Assembly (NCBI RefSeq): GCF_000155675.2
Contig: NC_020911.1
Coordinates: 293,501 to 357,500, forward strand
Source: Octadecabacter antarcticus 307
Lineage (GTDB): Bacteria; Pseudomonadota; Alphaproteobacteria; Rhodobacterales; Rhodobacteraceae
Length of the DNA: 64,000 bases
Direction: 5' to 3'
In this document: piece after piece, positions 47,229-56,949 of the stretch
Numbering within the stretch: position 1 is the stretch's first letter
How the letters are laid out: the number at the start of each line of letters is the position of its first letter
Made by a program: the position numbers and the translations under genes
Notes under the pieces: model-generated
Told to the model about the DNA's origin: nothing
The model's database searches: none
What the model saw: the letters and a program-made list of their open reading frames with translations, nothing else

Positions 47229-47279
47229 TGTTAATTCCTCGCGTATTCAGGGGACTGTCGATCGGTCAAACGCCGGTCT

Positions 47280-47857
47280 TCAGTATCGGTGGACAACTCG
47301 TAGCGAGTCACCCAGTACGTGTTGTGTCCATGCGTACTTGAACGAAAGTTTGTAGATTTTTCCTCGCCCGCATTGCTTCATTCCGGTTGTTCGCCGCATC
47401 CGTTTCCAAAAACTCAGATGCTGGACTTTGCCGTCGTTCAACATTCTCATCAAAGGGATATGGGTAAACCGACCCAAAGCGTCTTTAGGTGCTAACTTCG
47501 GATCGGTCACGTTATTGCAAATGAAGATTAGTCGGTGCGTTGATGCATACTGATTGTCCAGCAGTGGCCGAACGTATAAATATCAACCCCGCCTAGTTGG
47601 TCCAGCCATTTGTCTTCGACTTCGTCGGCACATTGCTGTGCAACATTGTCGAGAAGAATGCTAAAAAACGAAAATGGGTTTCCTAGTCCGTTTCGTGAGA
47701 CAGCTTCCCCAAACGCCGCTCTTGGGTTCATTTCGGCATTTGCCCTACCCGCCGCCTGAACGACATCAGCAAAATACTGTCTCTGTATCTCGACATCAGC
47801 GCGCGTCCCACTTCGGTTCACATGATACATAGAAGCGGAACCACTTTGCCGCCTCAA
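47280..47857 (-). pseudogene. Unrecognised gene with one frameshift
   Basis: Two consecutive minus-strand frames (47857-47528 and about 47533-47280) appear to be one protein: MYHVNRSGTRADVEIQRQYF, NPFSFFSILLDNVAQQCADE, WLDQLGGVDIYTFGHCWTIS, then, one frame over, RLIFICNNVTDPKLAPKDAL and GRFTHIPLMRMLNDGKVQHL. I do not recognise the family. No membrane segment or signal peptide. Confidence 0.4.
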
Positions 47858-47899
47858 AACCTTTATAAATATAGGTTTTCCCTAACCCGTACTGGCATA

Positions 47900-47938
47900 G
47901 GTTCCGCTTTAGGTGTATTATTTGCTAAAAGCGGAACC
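47900..47938. repeat. Inverted repeat upstream of integrase remnant
   Basis: Perfect 11-base arms GGTTCCGCTTT (47900-47910) and AAAGCGGAACC (47928-47938) with a 17-base spacer. A third copy, AAGCGGAACC, is at 47833-47842. The start of the integrase remnant is five bases beyond the right arm. Confidence 0.6.
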
Positions 47939-47942
47939 CAAA

Positions 47943-48130
47943 ATGGTTAAAAAAATAAAACAAAAAGCAGCTTGGAACAAAGGCAAAATCGTCGGTCGCA
48001 AACCGGCGCTGGTCTCGACCCAAGTGACCGCGATCAAGACGGTGATGGCCGAACAGTCGGTACTGCGGGATCGGGCAATGTTCCCGCTGCCATCGACAGC
48101 AGCTCACCGGTGCCAGCGTCGTGCTGGTCA
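47943..48130 (+). pseudogene. Tyrosine-integrase N-terminal remnant
   Basis: Reads MVKKIKQKAAWNKGKIVGRK and PALVSTQVTAIKTVMAEQSV, then LRDRAMF and, one frame over, a decayed LAIDS-like block. The WNKGKxxGxKxxL start is typical of a family of short integrases in proteobacteria. The catalytic C-terminal half (Arg, His, Tyr) is absent. 48131-48335 holds no recognised gene. Confidence 0.5.
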
Positions 48131-48335
48131 CGACCGGCGAGACATTTGCCGATCTGAAAGCGAAAAGGCTGGGCACATGACGACGCAATGTTGCCACTGT
48201 TTGTCGACAAAACGAGTCCAAAACTTCACTGGGTCTACAGACAAGGGTCTCCTATGTAACTTGACCCTCCCAATATCGAATGTGACAGTTTGTCGATCGA
48301 TACGGTGACAACGCCGATGGCAGAGGATGTAAAAC

Positions 48336-48938
48336 ATGATGACAGACCTCCAGGTGGTCCCTGCACGACGCGGTCGGGCAGTCCGAGTTGCTAAAGGAAA
48401 AGCCATTCAAATCATAAATACCCATGGCAAACAGGTCGTGGACACCTGGTGTTTCAACGCTGATGACCTGTCCGAATTCATGTCGATGGAACATCTGCAC
48501 GCGACGCTTCAGGGCATCTTTCCAACGAAAGGTGATGCACTAACCACAAATCGGCGGCGACCGATCCTGCTTCTGGAAGAGGACACCTCACCCGGGCGTC
48601 ATGACACAGTGATCGCAGCCTGCGATGTGCACCGCTATGGCATGTTAGGGTGCCAAGAGTATCACGATAATTGTACCGACAACCTGCATGCCGCGCTGGC
48701 GCAGCTCGATCTGCGCGCGCCAGACTGCCCGGCGCCACTGAACCTGTGGATGAACATTCCCGTAGAGCCTGATGGGAAAATCATCTGGGGCGAGCCGCTC
48801 AGCAAGCCAGGGGACTATGTGACACTGCGCGCTGCAATCGACTGCGTCGTGGTCATGTCAACCTGCCCTCAGGATATGATCCCGATCAACGGGGCCGACT
48901 GCAAACCGACCGAGGTTCATTACCGACTGCTCGATTGA
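48336..48938 (+). CDS. DUF1989 (urea carboxylase-associated) family protein
   Basis: A 200-residue protein: GRAVRVAKGKAIQIINTHGK, QVVDTWCFNADDLSEFMSME, CDVHRYGMLGCQEYHDNCTD, LNLWMNIPVEPDGKIIWGEP and VVVMSTCPQDMIPINGADCK. The family often accompanies urea/guanidine carboxylases and related transporters; no such gene is here, so its role is open. The cysteines and histidines typical of the family are kept. Confidence 0.85.
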   Translation: MMTDLQVVPARRGRAVRVAKGKAIQIINTHGKQVVDTWCFNADDLSEFMSMEHLHATLQGIFPTKGDALTTNRRRPILLLEEDTSPGRHDTVIAACDVHRYGMLGCQEYHDNCTDNLHAALAQLDLRAPDCPAPLNLWMNIPVEPDGKIIWGEPLSKPGDYVTLRAAIDCVVVMSTCPQDMIPINGADCKPTEVHYRLLD

Positions 48939-49497
48939 CCGGGCCGTAGATCATGCAGTCGCGCTGGCCAATCCGATAAACCCGCCCTCGGCCTTCCTCC
49001 TTCACTGAGGTCACGACCAGCCCGAGTTTCTTGCGCAAAACACCCGACATGGCACCGCGCACGGTGTGGGCCTGCCAGCCGGTGGCGGCGATCATCGCCT
49101 CCATCGTGGTACCTTCGGGGGCCTCAAGCATCGCGATCAGCATCGCCTGTTTGGTCCCTACGCGTGGAGTTAGCGGCTTGAGCGCAGGTACCTCGGCAGC
49201 GCGTTTACGAATGGCAGCTATCGTCTGCACAACTACCGGTTCAATCCCAATGGCCAAAAGACCTGCCTCGGTGACCACCAGTGTCGTGCCATGGCGGTCG
49301 CCGGTTTCACGCCGGATCAGCTCGCCCTTGCGCAGGTCGGCGTCGACCTTCTGCAGCCAGCCGTGCATCATCATCTTGGTGACGGCCATCTTCGCGGCCG
49401 CGCCATGCAACCCTTTGGGCAGCGGCAGGGCGATGTTGTCGGGGCGCTGGGCCCCGGCGCTGAGAACAATGGTTTGGGTTTCAGTGAGTTTGATCAT
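48886..49497 (-). CDS. DUF3489 domain protein
   Basis: A 203-residue protein: MIKLTETQTIVLSAGAQRPD, GLLAIGIEPVVVQTIAAIRK, GTKQAMLIAMLEAPEGTTME, ATGWQAHTVRGAMSGVLRKK and KEEGRGRVYRI. The C-terminal part looks like a winged helix, so DNA binding is plausible; the family often lies in or near phage-like regions. The extra tail after YRI overlaps the 3' end of the DUF1989 gene, suggesting the original stop was lost. ATG 49497 matches the other copy. Confidence 0.75.
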   Translation of the reverse strand: MIKLTETQTIVLSAGAQRPDNIALPLPKGLHGAAAKMAVTKMMMHGWLQKVDADLRKGELIRRETGDRHGTTLVVTEAGLLAIGIEPVVVQTIAAIRKRAAEVPALKPLTPRVGTKQAMLIAMLEAPEGTTMEAMIAATGWQAHTVRGAMSGVLRKKLGLVVTSVKEEGRGRVYRIGQRDCMIYGPVNRAVGNEPRSVCSRPR

Positions 49498-49551
49498 GGT
49501 CGCCTCTGAGTTTACGGCGCGCGCGATGCAGCACCCTTCTACAAGGCCAAG

Positions 49552-49567
49552 CCCCGCCATGGCGGGG
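49552..49567. repeat. Short hairpin upstream of DUF3489
   Basis: CCCCGCC (49552-49558)/GGCGGGG (49561-49567) with a two-base loop, in the leader of the DUF3489 gene. The equivalent place upstream of the broken copy (near 43785) has a degraded version (CCCCGCCAGCGCTGGG). Confidence 0.45.
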
Positions 49568-49673
49568 TCTCTGGGGTGAGTTGCATCGTTCTGGTGCAAT
49601 CAGAATCGCTCTATCACACAGTATAATCAACTGAATAACAAGCAATATCATTGCTTTAATCGAAGCGGGCAGC

Positions 49674-50240
49674 GCCATGAAGGGTATGAGCGAACGGGAA
49701 TATTCAGCCCATTGTGGCCTCTCTCGCGGGGCGATCCAGAAGGCCCGCAAGGCTGGACGCCTGGTGGTCTACGGCGATCAGTCGATCAACGCGGCGGGGT
49801 CCGATGCGCGCCGCGCGGTGATGACTGATCCAGACCAGCAGCGACGCAGTACGGGTGGCGATACCCGGTTTTCCGGGCCAGTGGACAGCTCGTCCTATCT
49901 GAAGGCCCGCACGGCGTTGACGGTCTACCAGGCGCAGGAAAAACAACTGGCGATCCAGAAGAAAAAGGGCACGCCTGGGCGAATGGCGGGCTACGGCTGT
50001 CTAGACCGATCCGCATACCAGCGGGTGCCATCTCTCGGCACTCTATTCACCGCTGGGCTGGAAAAGCTGGCAGCAGATCGCACGGGACTGGCTGGCGACC
50101 CAAGGGTCCGAGGAGATGCTTCGCGCCGCGCGCAACACTCTGCTGGGCGAGACATGGGTCGAAAGTCGCGATGCGCCGGAATGGCAGCGGCTGGCGGAGC
50201 GGCGTGAAGCCTTCGGGACGCAAAACCGCCAGAACTTTCG
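49674..50240 (+). pseudogene. Phage terminase remnant (small subunit fused to piece of large subunit)
   Basis: From near 49677 the frame reads MKGMSEREYSAHCGLSRGAI, QKARKAGRLVVYGDQSINAA and YLKARTALTVYQAQEKQLAI, the start of a phage terminase small subunit. After QKKKG the frame breaks and another frame reads YSPLGWKSWQQIARDWLATQ, GSEEMLRAARNTLLGETWVE, a middle segment of a GpA-like large subunit. A large deletion has joined the two. No other phage gene is nearby; 50241-50387 is unassigned. Confidence 0.6.
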
Positions 50241-50387
50241 GCCGTTCGCCGCAACCGCACAACTTCAACCATTTTGGGGAAGCCTTCGACAAAATCGGCG
50301 GCAAGCATGCGTAATTGGGCAGCCTTTCGCTTTTGGGCCGAGCTCCCACTAAGATCACAGCATAGCTGTGAACAAGGGAGATAGATA

Positions 50388-51457
50388 ATGGAATACTATG
50401 CTGGATTAGATGTGTCATTGCGATCCTGTGCACTTTGCATTGTTGATGGCAAAGGAACGGTGCTGTTCGAGCGAGAGCTGCCTTGTGAGGTCGGTGATAT
50501 CGCTGAATGCCTTTTGGAATTTCCACATCCGATTGAACGTGTTGGCTTTGAGGCTGGATCGATGAGTCAGCATCTTTTCTTTGGCCTGACCGGTGAAGGT
50601 TTTGATGTTGTCTGCATGGAGGCACGCCAAGTGAGTGCTGCTCTGTCAGCGATGAGGAATAAGACCGACAAAACAGATGCACGAGGTATCGCGCAAATAT
50701 TACGCACAGGCTGGTTTAGTCCCGTCCATATGAAAAGTCGTGAGGCTCATGGCCTACGCGCGTTGCTCAGCACGCGTAAGACGCTCCTAAAGAAGACGAT
50801 TGATCTAGCCAATGAAGTGCGTGGATTACTGAAGGTTTTTGGAGTCCGCCTCCCAAAACTGTGAAGCATGGTAGCTTCGACAGCGTTGTACGGCCCATGA
50901 TCGAGATCGATGATGTTCTGGCACATGCTCTCGTGCCATTGCTCGATGCGAGGGCCGTTTTGTATCAACATTATTTGGAACTAGATCGGCGCGTTAAGAG
51001 GGCAGCCAGTCAAGATGATGTCTGCATGAAATTGATGACTATTCCTGGCGTCGGCCCTATCGCTGCGTTGAGCTTTAAATCGGCGGTTGATGATCCAACC
51101 CGTTTTAAACGATCCCGCACCGTTGGCGCATATTTTGGGCTTACACCGCGAAGATATCAGTCAGGAGAGCATGACAATCCAGGGCGGATATCCAAGTCTG
51201 GGGATCGAGACGTGCGGGCCGTTCTATATGCAGCTGCCAATGCGCTGCTTATGCGAACGATGGCAAGCTCCCAGATTAAATCTTGCGCTGCCCGGCAGGC
51301 GATGCCTGCATCGCTGAGAGGGGGCATGCGATTGATGCGCACCAAAGGACGTCGCCGCGCCGTCGTTGCTGTCGCACGTAAGTTGGCCGTCCTAATGCAC
51401 CGCTGTTGGATCGATGGCTCAGAATTCCGTCAGGACCAAGTGGGAGGCATGGCATGA
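50388..51457 (+). mobile_element. IS110-family element with frameshift and hairpin insert
   Basis: First frame: MEYYAGLDVSLRSCALCIVD, GFEAGSMSQHLFFGL, KTDKTDARGIAQILRTGW (DEDD catalytic part), ending at a stop at 50864 where one C seems lost (expected RLPKTVKHG). Second frame: KHGSFDSVVRPMIEIDDVLA, TIPGVGPIAALSFKSAVDDP, GAYFGLTPRRYQSGEHDNPG, then hairpin copy G, GMRLMRTKGRRRAVVAVARK, stop 51457. Two defects make it inactive unless corrected. Confidence 0.88.
51286..51321 (+). repeat. Hairpin element copy G (in IS110 transposase)
   Basis: CGCTGCCCGGCAG, stem GCGATG/CATCGC with loop CCTG, TGAGAGG. Removing 36 nt restores the codons SQIKSWGMRLMR expected in this family. Confidence 0.85.
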
Positions 51458-51514
51458 ACTAAAACGCCAACCCACAATCCTAACGGGGTCGTCCCTCACC
51501 GGACGAGGTTCGTG

Positions 51515-51549
51515 CCCTCTCGGGCATGTAAACATGCCCTGCCTGGTAA
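51515..51549 (-). repeat. Hairpin element copy L (in IS110 3' non-coding DNA)
   Basis: Minus strand: TTACCAGGCAG, stem GGCATG/CATGCC with loop TTTA, CGAGAGGG. It lies 58 bases after the transposase stop. The remaining DNA to 52005 has no recognised gene; a short plus-strand frame (51785-51920, KPPFEPSMQEISINVRLKPR) could be the tail of a lost gene. Confidence 0.75.
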
Positions 51550-52005
51550 TAGAAGAAGCCGAAAAGGTCTGCTGCGCATCTTGAAGCGCGCTGGAAAGCG
51601 GGGCTCTCCACTGCCGATCCGACATATGCTTGCAGCGATGCCATTCGAACATCAAACCAGACTGCGAAGAGAAGCGTGACCCGGATGAGTGACAAAGACC
51701 CAAAACAAACAAGGAAAAAAAGCTTGACCTAAATACCCAATTAGAGAAGAGCTTGACCTTTTCTGCAGTAGCAAACAGGTAGGCAAAATTCTTAGAAAGC
51801 CGCCATTCGAACCATCGATGCAGGAAATATCGATCAATGTCAGGTTGAAACCCCGAGTTACCAAAGTTGCGCGTCTTTCAAATGGCCAGATCATGCGCGA
51901 AACAGTTATCAGCCATTTTTAAAGTGGCCCCCAAAGGCATTCCTTTTTCATAGCACAGCGCGCTATTTTCACAATTTAACGTTTCACAGTAACCACTTGT
52001 TCCAA

Positions 52006-52785
52006 TTATGGGGCAACACCTTGAGACGTCTCAGCAATCGCGGAAATGAATGCTGAAAAGAGTTCGCCTTGGGAACTGATGCGTAGCTTTGCATAAATGT
52101 TTTTCCTGTGAATTCTTACAGTTCCAGAGGAAATACCAAGTAAATTGCCGAGTGCATCTGCCGAATGCCCCCGTAATGTTAGTTCAACAACTTCCCGTTC
52201 ACGTGGGGTTAGCACACCCTCTCCGACTTTGCGAAACGCGCGTTCGATACTGTTCTCAACTGCAGGCATGTGGATCGCTTCGTCGCGCCAGTGTCGACGG
52301 CAAGCAGCATCAATCACCGGCCAAACCGTATTTAAAGTCTTCATCTCAACTTTGCTGAATTTTCGCGTTTTACGCATCATGGACACAACGATTGTCAAAG
52401 ATGCATGCACATCCACTAGGAGGCCAACTTCTTCTGCGAGGCCGGTCTGGGCATAGTAGCTCCGGTAATATTCTCCTTGGTAGAATCGGTCTGGAGCAAT
52501 TTCACTCATACGCCAAACACCAGCATCAACTTTTCCGGATGCGGCCAAAAAAAACGGATCAAGTAGGTACGGCCCCTCTTGATACTCATCGACATGCATC
52601 CGTCGACGATCTGGTGGAAAATCGTCATAGAGTGCCAGTGGGCGCGCTTTGCCCATGTAACCAAAGATGACTGTAAAGTCGAATTCAACTATATTACTCA
52701 GAGCATTAGACAAAATCTTTGGAAACATTGCGGTCTCGATACCATCGATAATTTGTGCGGCTTGAGTATTCCACTTGGTTATCAT
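52006..52785 (-). CDS. LuxR-family transcriptional regulator
   Basis: A 259-residue protein with an N-terminal sensing domain (VDEYQEGPYLLDPFFLAASG, YRSYYAQTGLAEEVGLLVDV) and a C-terminal LuxR helix-turn-helix (LTPREREVVELTLRGHSADA, LGNLLGISSGTVRIHRKNIY). The autoinducer-binding signature residues are not obvious, so the signal may be a metabolite. Divergent from the polyamine-type ABC operon 93 bases away, which it probably controls. Confidence 0.88.
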   Translation of the reverse strand: MITKWNTQAAQIIDGIETAMFPKILSNALSNIVEFDFTVIFGYMGKARPLALYDDFPPDRRRMHVDEYQEGPYLLDPFFLAASGKVDAGVWRMSEIAPDRFYQGEYYRSYYAQTGLAEEVGLLVDVHASLTIVVSMMRKTRKFSKVEMKTLNTVWPVIDAACRRHWRDEAIHMPAVENSIERAFRKVGEGVLTPREREVVELTLRGHSADALGNLLGISSGTVRIHRKNIYAKLRISSQGELFSAFISAIAETSQGVAP

Positions 52786-52878
52786 CTTAACTTCCTCAAC
52801 CTAGATAATCGTCGAACTATTACAAAAAGAATATTTACAGTACAGTCAAAAATTTCTTTTATGGGCCAACAGTGAGAT

Positions 52879-54036
52879 ATGCCCCAAATGATCTACGATG
52901 AACAATTAATCCAAAATGACGTATATGCGCAGCAGACGACAGCGTCTTCGCTTGGCTCTGTTGCCGAACTGCGCGGAGTTTCCAAAAATTATGGTGACGT
53001 ACAGGCTGTAAGTCATATTGACCTCAGCATTGCGCCGGGGGAGTTCCTGTCGTTCCTAGGCCCTTCGGGATGTGGCAAAACCACAGCATTGCGAATGCTT
53101 GCTGGGTTTGAAGCGCCATCAGTAGGCACTGTTTTGATTGATGGTGAAGACGTTTCTGGGCTGGCGCCTTACAACCGCCCCGTCAATATGGTGTTCCAAA
53201 ACTACGCCTTGTTTCCGCATCTCACCGCGGGCCAGAACATTGCTTATGGCTTAAAACAACAGCGCCCCAAATTGTCCGCGGGCATCATTGCAGATAAAGT
53301 ACTGCGTGCGCTTGAAACGGTCCGACTGGCTGACTTCAAAGATAGGCGTATTTGGGAAATGTCTGGCGGTCAGCAACAACGCGTTGCGCTCGCACGTGCC
53401 ATTGTGAATGAGCCGAAGTTGCTTTTATTAGATGAACCGCTTGCTGCTTTGGACAGAAAGCTCCGCAAAGAAATGCAAATTGAATTGCAGGATTTGCAAC
53501 GTCAGCTTGGCATCACTTTCGTGCTTGTCACGCACGATCAGGAAGAAGCCCTGTCACTGAGCGACCGTATTTGCGTGATGCGCGCAGGCGAGATCGTGCA
53601 AATTGGCACACCCCGCGAACTTTATGATCACCCGCAAAGTCGATACGTCGCCGACTTTGTCGGAACCTCCAATTTCTTTGAAGGACCCGTTACTTCTTTC
53701 GTTGGACAAACTGCAGAAATTTCGTTGGCGGACGGCAATACCTACGGCGCAGCATTCACGGATCCAATTGAAGTCGGTGAAATTGCCTGTGTCAGCATCC
53801 GTCCGGAGCAAATTCGGATGGGCAGCATGCGTACCTCTGGTTCCTTAGAAGTTATGATCCTAAACCGGATTTTTTTAGGTGAGCATACTGAATATCTCGT
53901 CAGGCATGCGCAGCTTGGCAACATCTCTGTGATGTCACCACGACAATCAGATGAAGGCCTTGATGACTTGAAAAAGGGCGACACTGCGTGGATCGACTGG
54001 AGCCCCGAAGCTGCTTTAATTTTAAAGAACGACTAA
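52879..54036 (+). CDS. ABC transporter ATP-binding protein, spermidine/putrescine type
   Basis: A 385-residue ATPase. Walker A is GPSGCGKTT (residues 61-69), signature MSGGQQQRVALARA, Walker B LLLDEPLAALD, H-loop VTHDQEEA; a TOBE-type domain fills the C-terminus. It is PotA/FbpC-like. First gene of an operon with a binding protein and two permeases. The 30-residue extension before the ABC domain is unusual. Confidence 0.93.
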   Translation: MPQMIYDEQLIQNDVYAQQTTASSLGSVAELRGVSKNYGDVQAVSHIDLSIAPGEFLSFLGPSGCGKTTALRMLAGFEAPSVGTVLIDGEDVSGLAPYNRPVNMVFQNYALFPHLTAGQNIAYGLKQQRPKLSAGIIADKVLRALETVRLADFKDRRIWEMSGGQQQRVALARAIVNEPKLLLLDEPLAALDRKLRKEMQIELQDLQRQLGITFVLVTHDQEEALSLSDRICVMRAGEIVQIGTPRELYDHPQSRYVADFVGTSNFFEGPVTSFVGQTAEISLADGNTYGAAFTDPIEVGEIACVSIRPEQIRMGSMRTSGSLEVMILNRIFLGEHTEYLVRHAQLGNISVMSPRQSDEGLDDLKKGDTAWIDWSPEAALILKND

Positions 54037-54069
54037 GGATCAAACCGCAACCACCAAGGAGAAAAGACG

Positions 54070-55227
54070 ATGTCAGAACATACACCAATCTCGAAGAAAA
54101 AGTTTATGGAAGAGCTGCGGCGCTATGAAAAAGGCTCCGTGACAAGGCGCCATTTTCTAGGTGTGACAGGTCTGGGAACTGCCTCAGCGGTGATGGGTGC
54201 CGCACTGTCAGGTCTTCTGCCAAGCTCCGCATTTGCTGATAGCCATATCGGCGATCGCGTCGTGTTGGCCACTTGGCCAAATTATCATGACCAGTCGAAC
54301 TTTGATATGTTCACAGATCAAACTGGCGCATTCTTGCAGGTGAACGTCTTTGGCTCGAACGAAGAAATGCTGGCAAAACTTCAGGCTGGCGGCAGCGGTT
54401 GGGACGTCTTTGTTCCTACGAACTACACGATCACAACTTACGTTGCCGAAGGGCTGATCGAGCCGCTCGATGTGTCAAAATTGCCTAATTACGACGCAAG
54501 CGCCTTTGATCCACGGTTCGCCGATGCCGGCACGGTCGATGGGGTCCTTTATGCTGTGCCCAAAAACTGGGGGACCACGGGCTTTGCGCTGAACACCAGC
54601 CACACCAATGGTAAATCGATGGATAGCTGGAAGGACTTCTTTGATCGTACGATGGATGATTTCTCGGGCCGCACGATGGTTCATGACTATCAGTTGACGA
54701 CAATTGGGGCGGCGCTCAATTACCACGGATACTCCTTCAACTCGATTGATGAGGCCGAACTCGCCGATGCTGAAAAACTTCTTATTGACGTTAAACCGCA
54801 TCTGTTCGCTATTTCTTCGGACTACCAACCATCTATGCGCTCAGGTGACGCATGGATGACCATCTGCTGGACTGGTGACGGCAAGCAATTGAACACCGAC
54901 ATCCCAGAAATTGAGTACATTCTTGGCAAAGAAGGTGGTGAATTGTGGAGCGATTACTACGCTATTCCCAAAGGAGCCCCGCATACCGAAGCGGCTTACG
55001 CGCTTATCAACTTCATGCTCGACCCAGAGGTGAACGCGCGTGAAGTCTTGGCGCATGGGTATCCTGTTGCTGACAATCGCACCAACGCGCTGTTGCCTGA
55101 TGCGATTTTGAACGATCCCATCTTGTACCCGGCAGCAGAATTGCTGAATGCGCTTGAATTTGGCGCAGCAGCTTCGTTGACTGATCCAAATCGTGCCGAG
55201 CTGATGGCACGATTCAAGTCAGCATAA
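54070..55227 (+). CDS. Periplasmic binding protein, spermidine/putrescine type, Tat-exported
   Basis: A 385-residue PotD-like binding protein. The N-terminus has a twin-arginine signal (SVTRRHFLGVTGLG) after a charged stretch, with a likely cleavage at SAFADS. Mature blocks: VVLATWPNYHDQSNFDMFTD, GGSGWDVFVPTNYTI, YAVPKNWGTTGFALN. Polyamines are the expected substrate class but other cationic amines or amino acids are possible. AAGGAG precedes the ATG. Confidence 0.9.
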   Translation: MSEHTPISKKKFMEELRRYEKGSVTRRHFLGVTGLGTASAVMGAALSGLLPSSAFADSHIGDRVVLATWPNYHDQSNFDMFTDQTGAFLQVNVFGSNEEMLAKLQAGGSGWDVFVPTNYTITTYVAEGLIEPLDVSKLPNYDASAFDPRFADAGTVDGVLYAVPKNWGTTGFALNTSHTNGKSMDSWKDFFDRTMDDFSGRTMVHDYQLTTIGAALNYHGYSFNSIDEAELADAEKLLIDVKPHLFAISSDYQPSMRSGDAWMTICWTGDGKQLNTDIPEIEYILGKEGGELWSDYYAIPKGAPHTEAAYALINFMLDPEVNAREVLAHGYPVADNRTNALLPDAILNDPILYPAAELLNALEFGAAASLTDPNRAELMARFKSA

Positions 55228-55251
55228 TCTGAAGAAAGAGAGCGGCAGCAC

Positions 55252-56103
55252 ATGACACAACGCGCAAGAAATTGGCTTATGGTAGCCCCTGCTGGCGCAT
55301 GGTTGATTGTCATGCTGGTGCTGCCGCTCTCTGTCGTTTTTATATTCAGCTTTGGTGAACGCGCGCCGTCTGGGGGCTATGTGCCCGCCTTCACGTTCGA
55401 GCAATACGCCAACCTTCCAGCACGGTTCACGGCCTTCAAGAATACGCTGGTCCTAGCGCCTCTGGGGACGTTGACAGCCTTGGTGATCGCCTACCCACTG
55501 GCCTATCAACTTGCTGTACGTACCAGTGACAAATGGAAAACCCTGTTGTTGATTTTGGTGATTGTGCCATTCTGGACCTCAATTTTGATCCGAAGCTATG
55601 CTTGGATATTCATCCTTGGCGGTCGCGGAATTCCATCGCTGTTGGATAGTATCGGCATCGAGGACGTCAGGCTGATCAACACACAGTTTGCGGTCCTTGT
55701 TGGCATCGTTTATGGTTATCTTCCTTTGATGGTTTTTCCAATTTATGTCAGCCTTGATCGTCTGGACAAGCGCCTGCTTGAAGCCTCTGCAGATCTAGGG
55801 GCCCACCCCATAACAACCTTTTTGACGGTTACCCTGCCCATGTCGATTTCCGGCATCGCGACGGGATGCATGCTGGTCTTTATTCTGCTGATGGGTGAAT
55901 TTCTGATCCCAGCAATGCTGGGCGGTGGCAAAGTGTTCTTTGTCGGGAATGCTCTGGTCGATCTTTTCTTGCAATCGCGCAACTGGGCCTACGGATCTGC
56001 GGTCGCGGTCATGTTGATTGTGATCATGCTGGTAACCGTCACCCTGTATATGCGTCTCATTTCGCGTCTGAGCGTTCAGCGCGATGACACCCCTTTAATG
56101 TGA
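55252..56103 (+). CDS. ABC transporter permease (PotB-like)
   Basis: A 283-residue inner-membrane subunit with six hydrophobic segments and the EAA loop LDRLDKRLLEASADLGAHPI that contacts the ATPase. It follows the binding protein by 24 bases. Confidence 0.92.
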   Translation: MTQRARNWLMVAPAGAWLIVMLVLPLSVVFIFSFGERAPSGGYVPAFTFEQYANLPARFTAFKNTLVLAPLGTLTALVIAYPLAYQLAVRTSDKWKTLLLILVIVPFWTSILIRSYAWIFILGGRGIPSLLDSIGIEDVRLINTQFAVLVGIVYGYLPLMVFPIYVSLDRLDKRLLEASADLGAHPITTFLTVTLPMSISGIATGCMLVFILLMGEFLIPAMLGGGKVFFVGNALVDLFLQSRNWAYGSAVAVMLIVIMLVTVTLYMRLISRLSVQRDDTPLM

Positions 56104-56109
56104 GGTCCA

Positions 56110-56922
56110 ATGCGCATTTACACAATTTTCGTCTACATATTCCTGTACACACCCATCGCCATAATCGCGCTGTTTAGCTTCAGTGCAGGAAGAAGTGCCA
56201 GTCAGTTCGAGGGCTTTTCGGTCAAGTGGTATGGCAGAGCTCTAGACAACCCGTTTGTGATGGACGCTTTGGGCAACAGTCTGTTCGTGGCCTTCGTTTC
56301 GGCGACTTTAGCCAGTACCTTGGGGACATTGGCGGCGGTAGGCCTGCAAGGGATGCGCGGCCCGGTGCGAGCATTTTTTGACGCTCTGATCTACATAGCA
56401 GTAATGATCCCGGGGATTGTGATAGGCATCGCTACGCTCATCGCGTTGGTGACAGTATTCGGTGTCGTTAACCCATGGCTCTCGGCAATTTGGCCCGACG
56501 GGAGCACAGCGCCGACTTTGTCCATGGGTATGGGTTCGCTTATCGCAGCTCATACAATGTTCACCCTCGCGCTTGTGGTGATCATTGTTCGAGCCCGCCT
56601 TGCCAGCTTGGAAGGTATGCTGAGTGAAGCCTCGGCTGACCTTTATGCGACGCCCTTTGGCACATTCCGTCAAATTACGTTGCCACTCATTGCGCCTGCA
56701 GTCCTCGCTGGCTTCTTGCTAAGTTTCACGTTCAGCTTTGACGACTTCATCATTGCATTCTTCGTGGCTGGGTCTGAAACAACATTGCCAATCTACATCT
56801 TTGCCTCAATCCGACGGGGCATCACTCCGGAAGTTAACGCAATTGGCACGATGGTTATGGGTGCGTCGCTAATCATGCTTGTTATCGCCCAGCTAATTTT
56901 GAGACGTGGACAGAAACGATAG
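56110..56922 (+). CDS. ABC transporter permease (PotC-like)
   Basis: A 270-residue inner-membrane subunit with six hydrophobic segments and the EAA loop LEGMLSEASADLYATPFGTF. Starts six bases after the first permease. Together with the preceding three genes it forms a complete importer. Confidence 0.92.
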   Translation: MRIYTIFVYIFLYTPIAIIALFSFSAGRSASQFEGFSVKWYGRALDNPFVMDALGNSLFVAFVSATLASTLGTLAAVGLQGMRGPVRAFFDALIYIAVMIPGIVIGIATLIALVTVFGVVNPWLSAIWPDGSTAPTLSMGMGSLIAAHTMFTLALVVIIVRARLASLEGMLSEASADLYATPFGTFRQITLPLIAPAVLAGFLLSFTFSFDDFIIAFFVAGSETTLPIYIFASIRRGITPEVNAIGTMVMGASLIMLVIAQLILRRGQKR

Positions 56923-56949
56923 TGCCCAATATTTGGAGAGGAATACGCA

